A stretch of 64,000 bases of DNA, taken from positions 28,859 to 92,858 of the forward strand of contig QEAR01000084.1 of assembly GCA_006535965.1 (NCBI GenBank), written 5' to 3'. A program made the position numbers and the translations under genes. This document shows, one piece after another, positions 1-11,791 of this stretch (position 1 is the stretch's first letter; the number at the start of each line of letters is the position of its first letter). The notes under the pieces were generated by a model. The model did no database searches. It worked only from the letters and a program-made list of their open reading frames with translations, and was not told where the DNA came from. This DNA comes from Spizellomyces sp. 'palustris'. Lineage: Eukaryota > Chytridiomycota > Chytridiomycetes > Spizellomycetales > Spizellomycetaceae.

Positions 1-1199
1 GTATGTAAAGAATTGCAGGTCGTAAACAGTACAGCAATTTGAGATACTCATGGCAATCAATCGCGCAACCGAGGCAGCCAAGAAAGATCATTTTTACCAC
101 ATATACGTGCATGCAAGGCCAAAATGTATGCATGGCTGGTGGTCATATCAAAATGCACCTCAGGTATGGATTCGATCATAACACCCTTGACCTTGTTTCA
201 TGCAAATCAAAGATTGTTGAAACTGGTTAACTCGTTGCCTCGGGCGTTTTGCCACTCTCGAATGGGGTTCAAAACCCTTTGGGAGCAGGTAACTTGAAAT
301 GGCTGCGACGACTTGTTCTACCTATGAAAGCCATGCTTCGCTAGTGTTACGAGTATTGAATCCCTGCATTTGGTGCCATTATAAAAAACAAAAGGTATAC
401 TTACATAGAGAATTGCAAGAAGACCAATAACTGTGGACCCCAATGCTACTCTTGAATGCCACTAAATACCAAAGCGCAACGTGATCGAGCCCCGTTGTAG
501 CTAGTTCAGATCCTCAGCGTTCGGGGTCGGGTACCCGAGCTTATAGAGATCGGAATATCGGGAGTTGTAGCGTAATGCAATATAAAAGATTCAGCTCACA
601 GGACGATATCGCCTGTCAACATCTTCAATCACCACACAATACTTTGTATCCAACCCAACATTTTAGGATCAACCACCATGGTCAACATCCTTGCAGTTAT
701 AATCTTTGCGCTCGCCGCTACAACCGCGAATGCCGACCAGTGCGTATGGTCAATAAGAATCTTGATTATGCTCCAAAAGAAGTCACCGCAGCGTGCTGTC
801 CACCTCCTGGCGAAATGGTGGGATACGTGTGCACAAGGGCGCCCGGATCGATGCAAAGCTGCTGCGAACGCACCCATGGGTTCAGATGTCAATGACCCTT
901 TCTTGTATGTGATTATTATAGATTTTTTGCGAACCACGGTGCTGAGATATATCCGTGTAGTTTGTAAGTCTGTTACTTTATTATGTAGTTCAATGAAAGC
1001 TTTGAAGCTTCATTTGTTCCCAATGTGCGCACATGGGCTACCAATTTGTCCGTGTGTGTCAATACTGTCTTTGATTTAAATGCCAGTATATCCGTATGCT
1101 TTGACATATCTTAAACCGACTGGAAAGGCAGCCTAGCTTCTGCAATGCGTCCCGCCAATAACAAGATATCAACACTCCCCGGTAGGTAACCCGCTTCAT
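1..1199. other. intergenic region, mostly featureless
   Basis: No recognisable conserved gene lies in this stretch. The only coding-like signal is a possible signal peptide starting at 678, listed separately. The region lies downstream of the stop codon of the SPATA20-like gene on the minus strand (1200), so it probably holds that gene's 3' end and polyadenylation signals, which I cannot pinpoint. Confidence 0.5.
678..1079 (+). CDS. possible small secreted protein
   Basis: An ATG at 678 opens a typical short signal peptide: a hydrophobic run (NILAVIIFALAATT) followed by an A-x-A-like cleavage context (TANAD). Downstream of about 779, another frame of the same strand encodes a Cys-rich stretch with two CC pairs, so a spliced small secreted Cys-rich protein is conceivable. 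A donor-like GTGCGT at 740 and an acceptor at 836-837 would join the two frames into a product of only about 39 residues. No junction keeps the whole Cys-rich part. No family is recognised, and the unspliced 133-residue reading frame has no other protein-like character. Confidence 0.2.
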   Translation: MVNILAVIIFALAATTANADQCVWSIRILIMLQKKSPQRAVHLLAKWWDTCAQGRPDRCKAAANAPMGSDVNDPFLYVIIIDFLRTTVLRYIRVVCKSVTLLCSSMKALKLHLFPMCAHGLPICPCVSILSLI

Positions 1200-4100
1200 T
1201 TATGCCTCACTCAAGACTTGCTCAACTTCCTCCGTAGTTCGCACAGGCAATCCACATTCCTCCCCACTGCACACAAACACTTGCTCCATATCCGCTGGGT
1301 ATTCCAAGATTGCTTTAAATGTTTCATTGTAACGAGGAATGACCGTTGAGTCAGGTATAGCATGGAGCAAGATGCGATTAGGCATAAAGTGGGACTGGAT
1401 AATTTGCAGTAGACTAGACGGTCGCTTGACAGGATTGTGAATGATAACCTATGGAGTTTAAAGGCATATTTAGATCCAAGTGGCGAGTACCAAGACGGGC
1501 TAATCAACCGACTTTCTTCGTCCCCACTACAAAAGTACCCAGCACAGAAGCCATGAAGGCCATCGCCTGTGGGTGGGTCGCAAGCTGATCCGCGAAACCT
1601 TCGAATGTCTTTTTCATTTTTTCAAGGTAATCACCAGCCGACGGAGCAATGTTGTATAACCGCAGGAGGTTCCAGGAGGCCACAGCAGATGGCGCGGGTT
1701 CAGCGCCATCATGTTCTGAATTGATGCGATCGACTGATGAGAACATGTGGGAATATCAGACAGACTCGAAAGACCCGCCTGACCTTCTTTCAACCTCAAC
1801 AAGATATTCTTATCATCCACTGCTCCGCTATAATAGCCTCCACCAACTTCATCCCAAAATAAGCGGTCCTGGGTGGCTTGCAGGTCGATAGCCCACTGCA
1901 AGTAACTCTCATCCGCGCTCGCCTCGTATAAATCCAATAAACCTACCAGTACATCAGGTGAGTTTTCCAATAGAGCGCAGACACAATTGCGGTGAGAGCG
2001 CAGCAAACCATTGATCAAAAACGCATAATCGTCCGCGAAACCTTCTACATCCGATGCACCTTGCCTGAAGCTCCGCTTCAGGACTTTTTTCTCGTGGTCG
2101 TACATGTTTTCTTTCAAGAATCCTACTGCATTGCGTGCGAGATCCAGTAGTCTGGTGGACGTCCCTATGCCACCTGCGCCATGTCCCCCGATAACAATGT
2201 GTTGGTGGGCCTTGGCGAGGGCAGAGATAGTGAGCCCTGCAGCAGACACTAAGTAAGCTCTTCGACATTCCTATGCCATCAATCGAGATATCTGTACCAT
2301 TCCAGCTGGTTATGATTTTGTCATCGAGATGAGGTTTGGGTCGTGTCGCACGCTTTTCCCGGAGAATGGCTTTGGCTTTTTCGAGGAGTTCTTTGACCTG
2401 GTCTGCACTAAGATTGAAATACTTGGCGGTTTCTTCGATCGCGTGTCGCTCATAAAGGATATTCTGAGGTATGAGCGGGCACGATGGTGAATGCATGATC
2501 AACGCCTTACCCAGCAACGTAGCCTTGACTTTCCCTACCTTGTTTGTTAACTCTCCGTGAGGGTCGTACCGCCTTTCCACATTCCCATTCTTTTCCACTC
2601 CAAAATGGTAAATAAATACTTCCGCAGTCCGTTCATCCAAGATATTGACGATCTCGTCATACTCCCATACAGCAAAGGCGCCCTCTAAGGAATTGGCATC
2701 AGTGAAACGCTCCAGATGGCCCTACACAATGTTTTTCATATACCTTTCTTTTCTTCAGCCCCCACATATGGGTAAGAATCCGCATCTTCGGCACAGAAAA
2801 AACCTCCACCGGGACTCAAGAGATTTTCGGAAAGATAGGTAACGATATCAGCCGCCACCTTCAGCGTTCAACAGAAATTTGTTAGGAGTGTTGATGTTGA
2901 GGTTCTACCCTGTCCAAACACCCCACCTCTGCAAAATATTCATTCTTAGTTATTGTGAACAGTTCTGTGTAGGCCGTGAGAAGCTGAGCTTGGTCATAGA
3001 GCATTTTTTCAAAGCTTATGATGAGAAATTAATACATTGTTAGTATGAGGGAGAAACAAGTACATATGCGCTTACTGCGGAATATGCCAAGTTCTGTCAA
3101 CACTGTATCGGTGAAATCCCCGTCCAATATGGTCGTGAACTGCATAAAGTGAGATGGGAACACTGATGGCAGAAGAATCCTGGATACTTACTGCCACCTC
3201 GAGCAATTTGCTAAATACCAGAATTAAAACAAAAAACAGGGTTCTATGTTTCTGTAGCATGTTTACCTTCAAAGTAAACTCCACCATCTTCAATGCCTCA
3301 GCGCTTTCCTCCTTGCGACGTATTAACCCCTTTCGGACCGCATGTACAATTTCCTGCTTCTCCACCAAACCGCCATTTCCGATCCTCAATGCAAGCCCGT
3401 ACCGTGTGGCAAGTGTTCGCAAAACACCAACTGACGAATTGGAGAGGTTTTGCAGAATATGCTCTGGAGGAGTGGCATACTTGTGGTAGCGAAGGAGAAA
3501 GTAGAGGTTGACGGGCGTGGGAAATTTGGGAGCATCTGTATGTAACGGGGGTTAGGATACGAAATCAAAATGTGACCAATAATCAGTAGTCCCGACATAC
3601 CAACCTCCGAATCCACCATACTTTTCATCAAATGTCTTTTTATAATACCCGTACGCTTTGTCAAGCACAGTCCATGAAATAGCTTCAACCGGAGTTGACC
3701 GAGATCCGGGTTTGGACTTTATCATTTACCCACGACGATGAACTATCGTTTATGTGTTTTAAGACAGATATGATTCAACTAACCTCCAATCCGTCACGCA
3801 GAGCATCAATAATCTTGTCACCGCTTTCCAACATTTTCGCCTTATTGGTGGTCCACCTGATAGATTTATTGTCATAGATCGTTCGCAATCAACAGGAATC
3901 CCAGCTATCCTACATTTTGCTGATCTGCCTCAGAACCGTCGGAAATCCTGGTTGTCCTGTACGCGGGAGCATTTCAAGGATATTGTTATTGCCATCCTCT
4001 TTGCATAAACAAAGGCAGAAACGGACTCGGTGTACATACCCCACCGATCATCAGGTGGAAAATATGTGCCGCCAAAAATGGGCTTGAGATCTGGCGTTAA

Positions 4101-5009
4101 AAACACAGACATTGGCCTGCGTATGGTGACCAGAAGCCAGATCAATGCATGCCCCATTCTCAATCCGTTCAATCAAATCCGGTATATACCATCCACCGTG
4201 CCCAGTCGTAGCTTGAACAAACGTCTTGGACAACATGTCAGTGTTGGGCACTAGTTGTTTGTACTGCTATTGATGCAGAATCTCACCATGTATACTCTAT
4301 CAACGTTGGGTCGTTCTTCTCTGGTTGTGAGCATTGCTTGGTCAAGCAGGCATAGTGTAAATGCCTCTCAAGGAAGCTTACCTGTCCACTTTGATGCTAT
4401 GCACATGACAGTTCAAATAGCAGGTAGGTCAAAGGATTTGGATTATCCACAAACATAGAGGCCACGCTCATAATTAGAATGGGGACAACGTTCTGTAAAG
4501 AGACAATTACATACTTTACAAAGCCATCGTTCATAATCTTTGCAATGCCCTCGTTCTCAAACGATTCCTTTTCCATGACATGGCACCAGCTATAGCAACA
4601 GCATTAATGATATATCGCGCATGTCCATCGAGCAGTAGACAATCAACAGTGATAGCCGCACAAAACTCACTGGCATGTAGAGTATCCCACGCTCAAAAAT
4701 ATCGGTCTATCCTCATCTTTTGAAACTTTAAAGGCTTCGTCACCTATTACCATTGATGGGTTAGATTGATTACAGAGACATGTTCGCAGGGAGCCTACCC
4801 CAAGGATACCAATCCACAGGATTATGCTGATGCTGCAACAAATACGGCGATTTTTCTTTTGCAAGACGGTTCGTGTATGCTTGAGACATAGTGCTGGTTG
4901 TCCGTCGTAGGTTGAAATCCAAGTGGATCTGTAAAGCGTGGACGCGTATTGGGATGGGGCTACAAGTGCTCTTTTTGATAACGGTGTGCTGAAAAAGCGA
5001 GCGAAGCAT
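1200..5009 (-). CDS. SPATA20: SPATA20/YyaL-like thioredoxin-fold protein (DUF255)
   Basis: Many-exon gene for the conserved SPATA20/YyaL family: an N-terminal thioredoxin-like DUF255 domain followed by an (alpha/alpha)6-type C-terminal domain. The molecular activity of the family is not established. Visible family signatures in order are [14 protein letters not shown] and NPVDWYPWG (exon 1, to about 4791), the [12 protein letters not shown] segment with a CxxC pair created across a splice, the [12 protein letters not shown] segment, [23 protein letters not shown] near 2320, and GFADDYAF near 2030. It ends with VEQVLSEA and a TAA at 1200-1202. The ATG at 5009 gives a basic leader ([14 protein letters not shown]) that could target mitochondria. 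An internal ATG at 4889 (MSQAYTNRL) would give a cytosolic form. One exon (4382-4396) is only 15 nt. All landmarks are present and no frameshift is evident. Exons in the middle were not all traced. Confidence 0.88.
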
Positions 5010-5269
5010 GTGCTGGTGCAAAGGAACGACAATGGTCTACGCTCGTATCCTACGGGAGAAATGCAGAAATAAGCACTGACGCCGAGTTGCAGTGTGGGGA
5101 GGGGACGTGTCATGGTGATATAATGTTTCGCGCAACCGTTTGATTCTTGTAACGTACACGGGCGTTAAGCACTAGTACTTTCGGGCGTTAAGCACACTCT
5201 TTGATCACAGCTTCATGAGTGTCGCTAGTCTCGTAAACTGCCATATGCAGGAACTGGATCCATTTCAAT

Positions 5270-5818
5270 ATGAGAGACTACACAGCAGTGTTTTGGGGGA
5301 TTGACAAAACTGATTTTGTCTGGTCCTCAAGCAAAGCAAACGTTGTGATCTCATGGAGTCTTCACCGATATACAATGGACGCTTATTTCTGCCATATCAC
5401 TTGGCCGTTCACGCATTTTCTGCTAGTATCCACCACATCGCTGCCCAGACTGGTTCTGCTTTGGGAACAAAGTATGTTTTGGCGGTATGAGGTCGCTTTT
5501 CTCCTCCGATGCCAACAATGTAGCATTGGTTATACAGAGGCTACTGTCTCTGGCTTAACATGATATGTTTTGGTTAATACAGCTGAGCGCAACGCTTCTC
5601 ATGTTCAAGCCCCCATGGACATTCTTGCACACATGTGGAAGCTTTCGCCGCAACTCCTAACCGACAAAATACAGAATGTACGAGAAATTCAGGCCCGTCC
5701 CTTCATTGCAATAAAAAGGGCGGACAGACATTTCCCACGGTACAAGGTCCAGAGCGCAATTCCCGTAAGGGCGCGCATCACAGACCTCGTCGCACGGATT
5801 CGTCTTCGCAAAGCATAG
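5270..5818 (+). CDS. hypothetical protein, two exons
   Basis: An ORF from ATG 5270 can be joined by a good intron (5472-5582, GTATGT...ACAG, 111 nt) to a second open exon ending at 5818, giving about 145 residues. The second exon encodes a basic segment rich in Arg and Lys. No domain is recognised and the N-terminal part has no obvious family features. It is divergent from the SPATA20-like gene and upstream of the LEA-like gene. The frame-preserving intron is the only positive evidence. It could be a noncoding transcript or chance. Confidence 0.3.
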
Positions 5819-6039
5819 TCACAGCGAGATCCAAGGAAGAGGAGGATCACCTGCCGGCTTAATTGTTCGCGGTTTGTAACGTAGAGAGTCGTTGAGATGT
5901 GAAATGTGCCCTCGTTTCACTCCATGACGGAAATGTTTGAACGGCAGATTGTCAACCCAACAAGTTAACTGTCGAGGAAAGCACCTTTGAACGCAAGTCT
6001 TATCAATCGCAGGCTTTTTAAACCTAAAACTGAAAATAG

Positions 6040-6058
6040 TCACGTGAATATCACGTGA
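6040..6058. promoter_or_regulatory. twin E-box (TCACGTGA x2)
   Basis: Two identical TCACGTGA palindromes occupy 6040-6047 and 6051-6058, 11 bp start to start, about one helical turn. They sit roughly 115-135 bp upstream of the TATA box at 6173 and 200 bp upstream of the start codon of the LEA-like gene. CACGTG is the classical binding core of bHLH factors such as Cbf1, Pho4 and SREBP. Use of this pair to drive 6257-8268 is inferred from position. Confidence 0.6.
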
Positions 6059-6172
6059 GCATTGCATCCCATTCCAATGCGTGATCGTAATGATGACGCG
6101 ACGCTCGTTCAGTGCAGGGATGTGTTCTGCACACGTCATGCGATTGCCCCGCTCCACCATGTCCTCGTCGTG

Positions 6173-6180
6173 TATAAAGG
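6173..6180 (+). promoter_or_regulatory. TATA box of the LEA-like gene
   Basis: TATAAAGG lies 77 nt upstream of the ATG at 6257, followed by a CTT-rich pyrimidine tract (about 6195-6213), a common arrangement around fungal transcription starts. Confidence 0.6.
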
Positions 6181-6256
6181 GAGTGGAAGCTTGTTTTTCT
6201 TCTTCTTCTTCCAAGAATTACCCACACAAAAAACTACACACTTAACAGAAAGAAAA

Positions 6257-8268
6257 ATGGCTGGCTGGTTTGGTTCCCCCACGGACGATCCCGCCCACAA
6301 CGCTCGACAGAAAGCCGAAGATGTGGCCCACGAAGCACAACAAACGACCGAAGACAGTAGGTTACCGCGTTCAAGTAACAACGGCGTGTCAAATAACTCA
6401 CATCCTCTTCAGTTGCCCATTCCACAGATGACCGGACTAGCGGTAAAAACATTGCTCATGCGAGCAAACAGTCGGCGGAAGATATCGCGCATTACACAAA
6501 ACAGCGATACGAAGATGTTCGACACGGTGCGGAAGGATATGCACAGTCTGCTCGTGCAGCCGCTGCGGAAGGATACGAATATGCAAGAGAACGTTCGGAG
6601 GATTCTCTTAAGGGTATTGTACATGGGGCGAAAAGGGTGGAGCGGGATGTAGAGGATACAGTGTCGTCTGCAAAGGAAAAGGCCGAAGAGGCAAAGGATG
6701 CGATGTGGAGTTCATGGTTTCGAGCAAAGAACAAGACAGAGGAAACTGCACATGAGGCTGCCGAGAACGTCAAACGGTCGGTAGATCGTGCCGCAGAAGC
6801 TGGGAGACACGGATATGAAGTGAGCAAACAATCGGTTGAGGACACGACTGAACGTGTCTCTCAACGAGCGGCCCAGGTGGCTAACAAAGCGGATGAGGCT
6901 GGGAAGGGGTTTCTATCCTCCCTTTGGAGCGCCACGAAAAAGACTGAGGACACGGCCCATGAAGCAGCTGACAAGGTTCAGTCTGCTGCCACCCACGCAG
7001 CAGAACTGGGGAAAGAGGGCTACAATCAGACGAAACGCACCGTTACAGACACCGCTCACCGCGTGGAACATAAGGCGGAAGAAGTAGGCGATTCATTCCT
7101 CTCTTCCATATGGGGGGCCAAAGCCAAGACAGAACAAGTAGCCCATGATGCTGCTGAAAAAACTCAACAAGCAGCCACACACGCGGCAGACGTGGGCAAA
7201 AAAACCTACGAACAGTCCAAGTCTGCCCTGGGAAGTGCCGTTCACACCGTAGAACACAAAGCCGATCAAGCCAAGGAAGGGTTTTTCGATACCATTTGGG
7301 GTACCAAACGCAAGGCGGAGGAGATTGGTCACGACGTTACTGAAAAGACCGCGAGCGCAGCCCGTACCGCAAAAAATAATCTTGATTCAATGGTGGATCG
7401 AGCGGAACGGGGTGCGGCAGATGTATCACGTCGAGCAGACGAAGTCGCCGACCGAGGTTGGAACGAATCCAAGCAGACCCTCGAGTCCGCCAAAGAAACT
7501 GCTTTCAATACTTGGTGGGGTACCAAACAGAAAACCGAGGAGATCGGTCACGAAGCGGCCGAGAAGGTCCGCCAGGCATCTGAAAATGTTAAAGAAAAGG
7601 TTGAGGAACAACGACCGTCTGGCTGGTTCTCCTGGTTCCGCTCATCAACACCGTCGCCTTCGGATACCTTACACAACGTCCAGCAAAAGTCTGAAGACAT
7701 TTCTCATGCCACAAAACAGAAAATTGAAGACGCCAGTCATAACCTACAACAAAGAGCCGAAGATGTCCAACACAATGTGCGTCAAAAATTGGAAGATGTC
7801 GACCACACCGTTCGGAAAAACGTGTCAGATGCCACCGCTCCCCGTGTAGATGTATACAATCCCAATCCTACCACCCCCCAAACCGCAGCAGGGGCCGTTT
7901 CCTCCGTCTCAACATCTCTTGACCCGCTGCCCCACTGGACGCTTGCAGCTCTCTGCGGAGCGGGAACAGGGTACGCTCACGTGCGCCTTCGCAATCCGGC
8001 GTCAACGCTTTGCATGGCGACGCTCTCTGGTTTGTTTGCATTTTCGGGGTACCTGCTCAAATCTGGAGACGCGAAGCGTGGATACGACATTGGATCCGTC
8101 GCTTCGCTGGGATTATTGGCTTATACTGCACCGATGGCGAGACGGGATGGTGTTTGGTTAGGTTTTACGGCTTTGGGGGGTGTCAGCGTTATGGGGAATG
8201 CTATCAAGGCGTATCAGGTTAGGACGGGAGTGCCGAGGGACGTACAGGTTGGAGTGCATAGGGCTTAG
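6257..8268 (+). CDS. LEA-like amphipathic repeat protein with C-terminal TMEM14-like membrane domain
   Basis: Two exons (6257-6356, 6428-8268; 71-nt intron) encode about 646 residues. Residues about 1-535 are almost entirely polar, alpha-helical sequence rich in A/K/E/H/Q with recurring K-x-K-T-E-E and A-H-E-A-A-E blocks, as in LEA group 3 or apolipoprotein-like helices. About five units of roughly 62 residues begin with a Trp anchor: MWSSWF (~126), FLSSLW (~196), FLSSIW (~258), FFDTIW (~320) and FNTWWG (~393). A WFSWF variant follows at ~433. The last ~100 residues switch to four short hydrophobic Gly-rich helices resembling the TMEM14 family (GYLLKSGD, GSVASLGLLAY). Exon 1 starts with MAGWFG, and joining it at 6356/6428 continues the repeat in frame, which supports the model. 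A role in membrane or lipid-surface association or desiccation protection is inference. The promoter has a TATA box and twin E-boxes. Confidence 0.85.
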
Positions 8269-8482
8269 GAGAGCAACGGTTGTACTGGATGGGACCTGGT
8301 TGTGTCATTGCGCATGTTTTTGAATACATACCCTTTCTTGTAACATGTTTTCAGCAGCATAAGGACGTCCTGATTGGGTTGTCAGTGTAATACAACACTA
8401 AGAGGTGCATTTATTTCTGGTTACAGTATCGACAAAAAGTCCCATAAACCTATAGTATGTCCATCATACTCATCCCGGAAAC

Positions 8483-9749
8483 CTACCCAGCATCCCCTCT
8501 CACCAATCGCAGCTCACTCGTTCCAGCCTCAAACTCAGTTGGGCTAGGCACAGAAAACCTTGCATCAAATCCGTCTGGCAATTTCAACGCACTCGGTTGA
8601 CTTGCCTGTCGCGCCGTGGCGTTCGTCATGCCCCCTTTACCTCGCCATAGTTCAGAGAGTTTGTTTAGGGAGGAGAGTGTAAGACCCTTACGGAACTTTT
8701 CGAGATAGGCTTCCCGTGCAAAGGTGAATCCAAAGAGCGGCCCGCCGAGCATTACCCAAAAGTAGATGTTTCCGGCGAGGAGGACGAGGCTGGCTTGGAG
8801 GACGCGGGCCCAGACAAGTTTCTATAACAATAAAGTATCGGTTAAGTCAGATGTGGAAGAGGGGCAGAGATGTGTAGCGGATACGTTACGTTTGCGACGA
8901 CAAAGACTCCGTCAATGAGGGTGTATGAGACGAGCACAATCATGGAAACAACAAAGCCAATGCGTTGCTCTCTGTACTCATTAAAGGACTTGCGTGTATT
9001 TCGAAGAGCAATATTTAGCCACTGAAAAGAAGCGACGTATCAGGATCCGGTACCATATCGACAAAGACAGACAGAATCAGCCCACCAGCAGGAAACTCAA
9101 TCCAACAATCGGCAATGGTAACATGGCGTACTTGTAAATAGGTGCCCACTGACACCAATCATTCTCGGCATGATAATAGATGGTCCGCTGATCGCCTAGG
9201 ACATGAGCGGCGAGGCCTATTATAGGCATCGGGAGCCAAAACATTAGCACGATGGTCCAAAACTGCCATCCCCGTGCAGGCTTTTCTTGGATAAGGATTC
9301 GGTGGAGTTTATAGAGTCGGTAGACGAGGACGGTGAGGAGGAGCTGAACTCCAAAAATGGCCTGGGCCCAAACTCCCCATAGGAGACAGATGCGAAAGAT
9401 GCCGACATGACCCAATGCTCCAGTCGCTTGCTGCAGTCATAAAATCAAATGGATATTTGAGTTTCAGACATAAACGAAAGTGATAAGCAAAAGGGACGAT
9501 GGGTTAGAAATCCAAGGTGCGACAACTTACCAAATTCCCCGTCCACCACAAGATCGATGCCACCAGCGCAACGGCGATCAAATGAACTTGTTTGGCTTTA
9601 AGTGGGGGATACCGACGGTTGATTATGGCATAAACAACAGCGATGACGTCTATACACCATATCCCTGCGCCGATCCAGATGGCGACATGGTCAGCTGTCG
9701 TAGCGACCTGCCAGTCTCGTTGGGGGATGACGGGTTCGTCTGTGCTCAT
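8483..9749 (-). CDS. seven-transmembrane receptor-like protein
   Basis: Four exons in phase 0 (9749-9531, 9430-9086, 9021-8890, 8821-8483) give 344 residues with seven hydrophobic helices. Approximate landmarks are VAIWIGAGIW (TM1), LIAVALVASILWW (TM2), ICLLWGVWAQAIFGVQLL (TM3, followed by YRLYKLHR in the DRY position), WTIVLMFWLPMPIIGL (TM4), YAMLPLPIVGLSFLL (TM5), IGFVVSMIVLVSYTL (TM6) and ASLVLLAGNIYFWVM (TM7). The soluble tail after TM7 is about 80 residues, Ser/Thr/Pro-containing, without an RGS or kinase domain. This topology fits a G-protein-coupled receptor. I cannot assign a class or ligand, and an unrelated 7-TM family is possible. It is the nearest same-strand upstream-lying neighbour of the adenylyl cyclase on the map. 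Confidence 0.7.
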
Positions 9750-11791
9750 CCGCTCGAGGGTGTGCGCGCCTAATGTATTTTGGAAAGTAGGAGATGGAAA
9801 TGGGCAAAGCCGAGTTGAATCCAAAGTTAATGGATGCTTTGGCGGGATTGTTGGGTGTCCTGAAAATACCGGCCCTGCGATTCTGGAAACTGGTATAATA
9901 AGCAAACAACAGTTACCAGGGGAGTGTGAACCAGCACGATTATGTATGTATGTAAGGAAAAAAAGAGGGGAAAAGCGGGGCTCTACAGAGGTGGGGCGCT
10001 TGCGTTCCTTTCAAAGTTTAAATTTGTAACTTGGGGATATGTGCCTAAAAAGCACAAGAAAAGAGCACACGGGTCTGTGCACTAACGAAATAACTACATA
10101 CTCCACGGATATTAGTAGCGCATTTGGATAATATGGTTACTAGCAACGACATTGAGAAAAAGGGTTTCCTGCAACAAATAAGCTGCCACCAAAGTACAAG
10201 AAAATAACAACACAGAAAAAAGACACAAGCTTTACTTTGTTATCAATGGGGACACGAGGCGTTATTTGAAAGTTGAGTTTGAACCACGACTAACTTTGAG
10301 CATAATCAGAACACATCCCCCAATCCCAATTTCAAAAATAACAACCAACAAACACGATTGTTGATCACAGTACGCATGCGACTGATTATAGAAATACCAA
10401 GCTGGATCATCGAGTATCTGTCCTCTACGTATTTTTTCTATTTTATCTTTGGGCTTCACATATCCAGTCGTTCATCGCAAGGCGGACGGTGCCAATGCCA
10501 TGGAATAGTGTCATGGATGACCACAAGAGGGTACATTGTCACAGACCATGTCTGACTTGCTGCGAACCAAGCAAAGTGCTTATTAGGTCATTTTACATGG
10601 CTCATCAAAAGCTCCGTTATGTCGGTACAGAAGCGCAAGGAACCCCAGAAACTATCAACAGGATTCTGCGGATATCAACTTCCATCATATGAAATAATGG
10701 TTCTTCTTGCTTCCTACTAATGGCAGCGAATGCCAAATAGCACGCTCCTCATCCAGGTCATCCTATCAGCTTGGAATAATAGGACGGTCAACCTATAAAA
10801 CGGTTGAACGACACCAAGAAAGCACAGATCTCTCACTTGGAAAGTCACTTTGCGTGTGTATGTGGCACAGTCGCAAAACGAAAGGCACAGTCACACACAG
10901 TGACGAATCCTCAGAATGCCCACCATCGAAAAACTACCTGATTCTACTACGTTTACAAGGTGAGCAGGAGTCTGCTCGGGAAAAAAAGCGCCAGAGTTGG
11001 TTTAAAGAACGAAGAGACTGGTTCAATGGAGAGTACATCTCCCATCGGAAAGTTGATGCGTTGTTGAATCATTTTGCTAGCCTTTGATTGTCCAATGGCC
11101 GAAATGTCCCCCCAAATGTCCCCCCAAATGGATTGGCTTAAACTTTGAGCTTTTCTAAGCCTGCGGACCAAACCAGCCAGTCGCTTCACGCCGTTTCGTA
11201 ACCAAAAACTAAAATAAAAAGCCCCATCTGAAAAAAAAGAAACATGGGGGAAGGCTGTGGGCCAAGAAAAAGTCGCGTGGGGGGGTGCAGAAGTCACGAA
11301 TTCCCCGCTGAGCTCAGCGAGTCGCTGTTTACCGTTCTGAGCGATTTTCTACAAGTGTTCCATTTCACACCTTGGCTGCTCCACCCCCCCGCGGCTGGCC
11401 CACGAAGTGAATCGTGGAGTAGCGGAATGGGAAATTTGGAAAAAAAAAAAACATAGGTGGACTTGGTCCCCATGTATTCTTTATCAGTTAATTGATTCGA
11501 AATAACGACATTGGTTCGTTTTTTTTTTGGTTACTGGCTGATCCACCTCTCATTTCATGACTCGCCCACGGCCCACGTCACTTACGACCGAACGTGGGGA
11601 GTGTTGGCCAAAGGAGAGATGGAGGAGGAGAAGAACATTATAAAAGGAGGACACCCAACTCTGTTTTCTTTTCATCATCAGCAACTCATTCAGATATCCA
11701 CATTACTACCAACCTTGTCAACAACAAGATCACTACCAAGATCACTACCATCCCAACTACTACGGCAATTAAACCCAACATTCAAGACACG
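9750..11791. other. long intergenic region
   Basis: About 2 kb with no supportable gene. It holds the 5' flank of the 7-TM gene and the promoter of the small gene at 11792. Open frames here (for example 10707-11087 on plus and 10953-11297 on minus) overlap each other and show no family features. A perfect 12-nt tandem duplication lies at 11102-11125. A-tracts and T-tracts are frequent between 11200 and 11530. Confidence 0.5.
11639..11647 (+). promoter_or_regulatory. TATA box of the 97-residue gene
   Basis: TATAAAAGG, a consensus TATA element, lies 153 nt upstream of the ATG at 11792. The leader between them is rich in short ACTACC/ATCACTACC-like repeats and has no competing ATG in the coding frame after 11647. 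Confidence 0.65.

Noticed and set aside
5819-6214. 131-codon minus-strand ORF
   Set aside because: It covers the E-boxes and TATA box of the LEA-like gene. Its poly-Glu start is the reverse of the CTT tract in the leader.
10707-11297. Two overlapping ORFs of 126 and 114 codons
   Set aside because: They lie on opposite strands over the same DNA, show no family features, and sit in a low-complexity promoter-like region.
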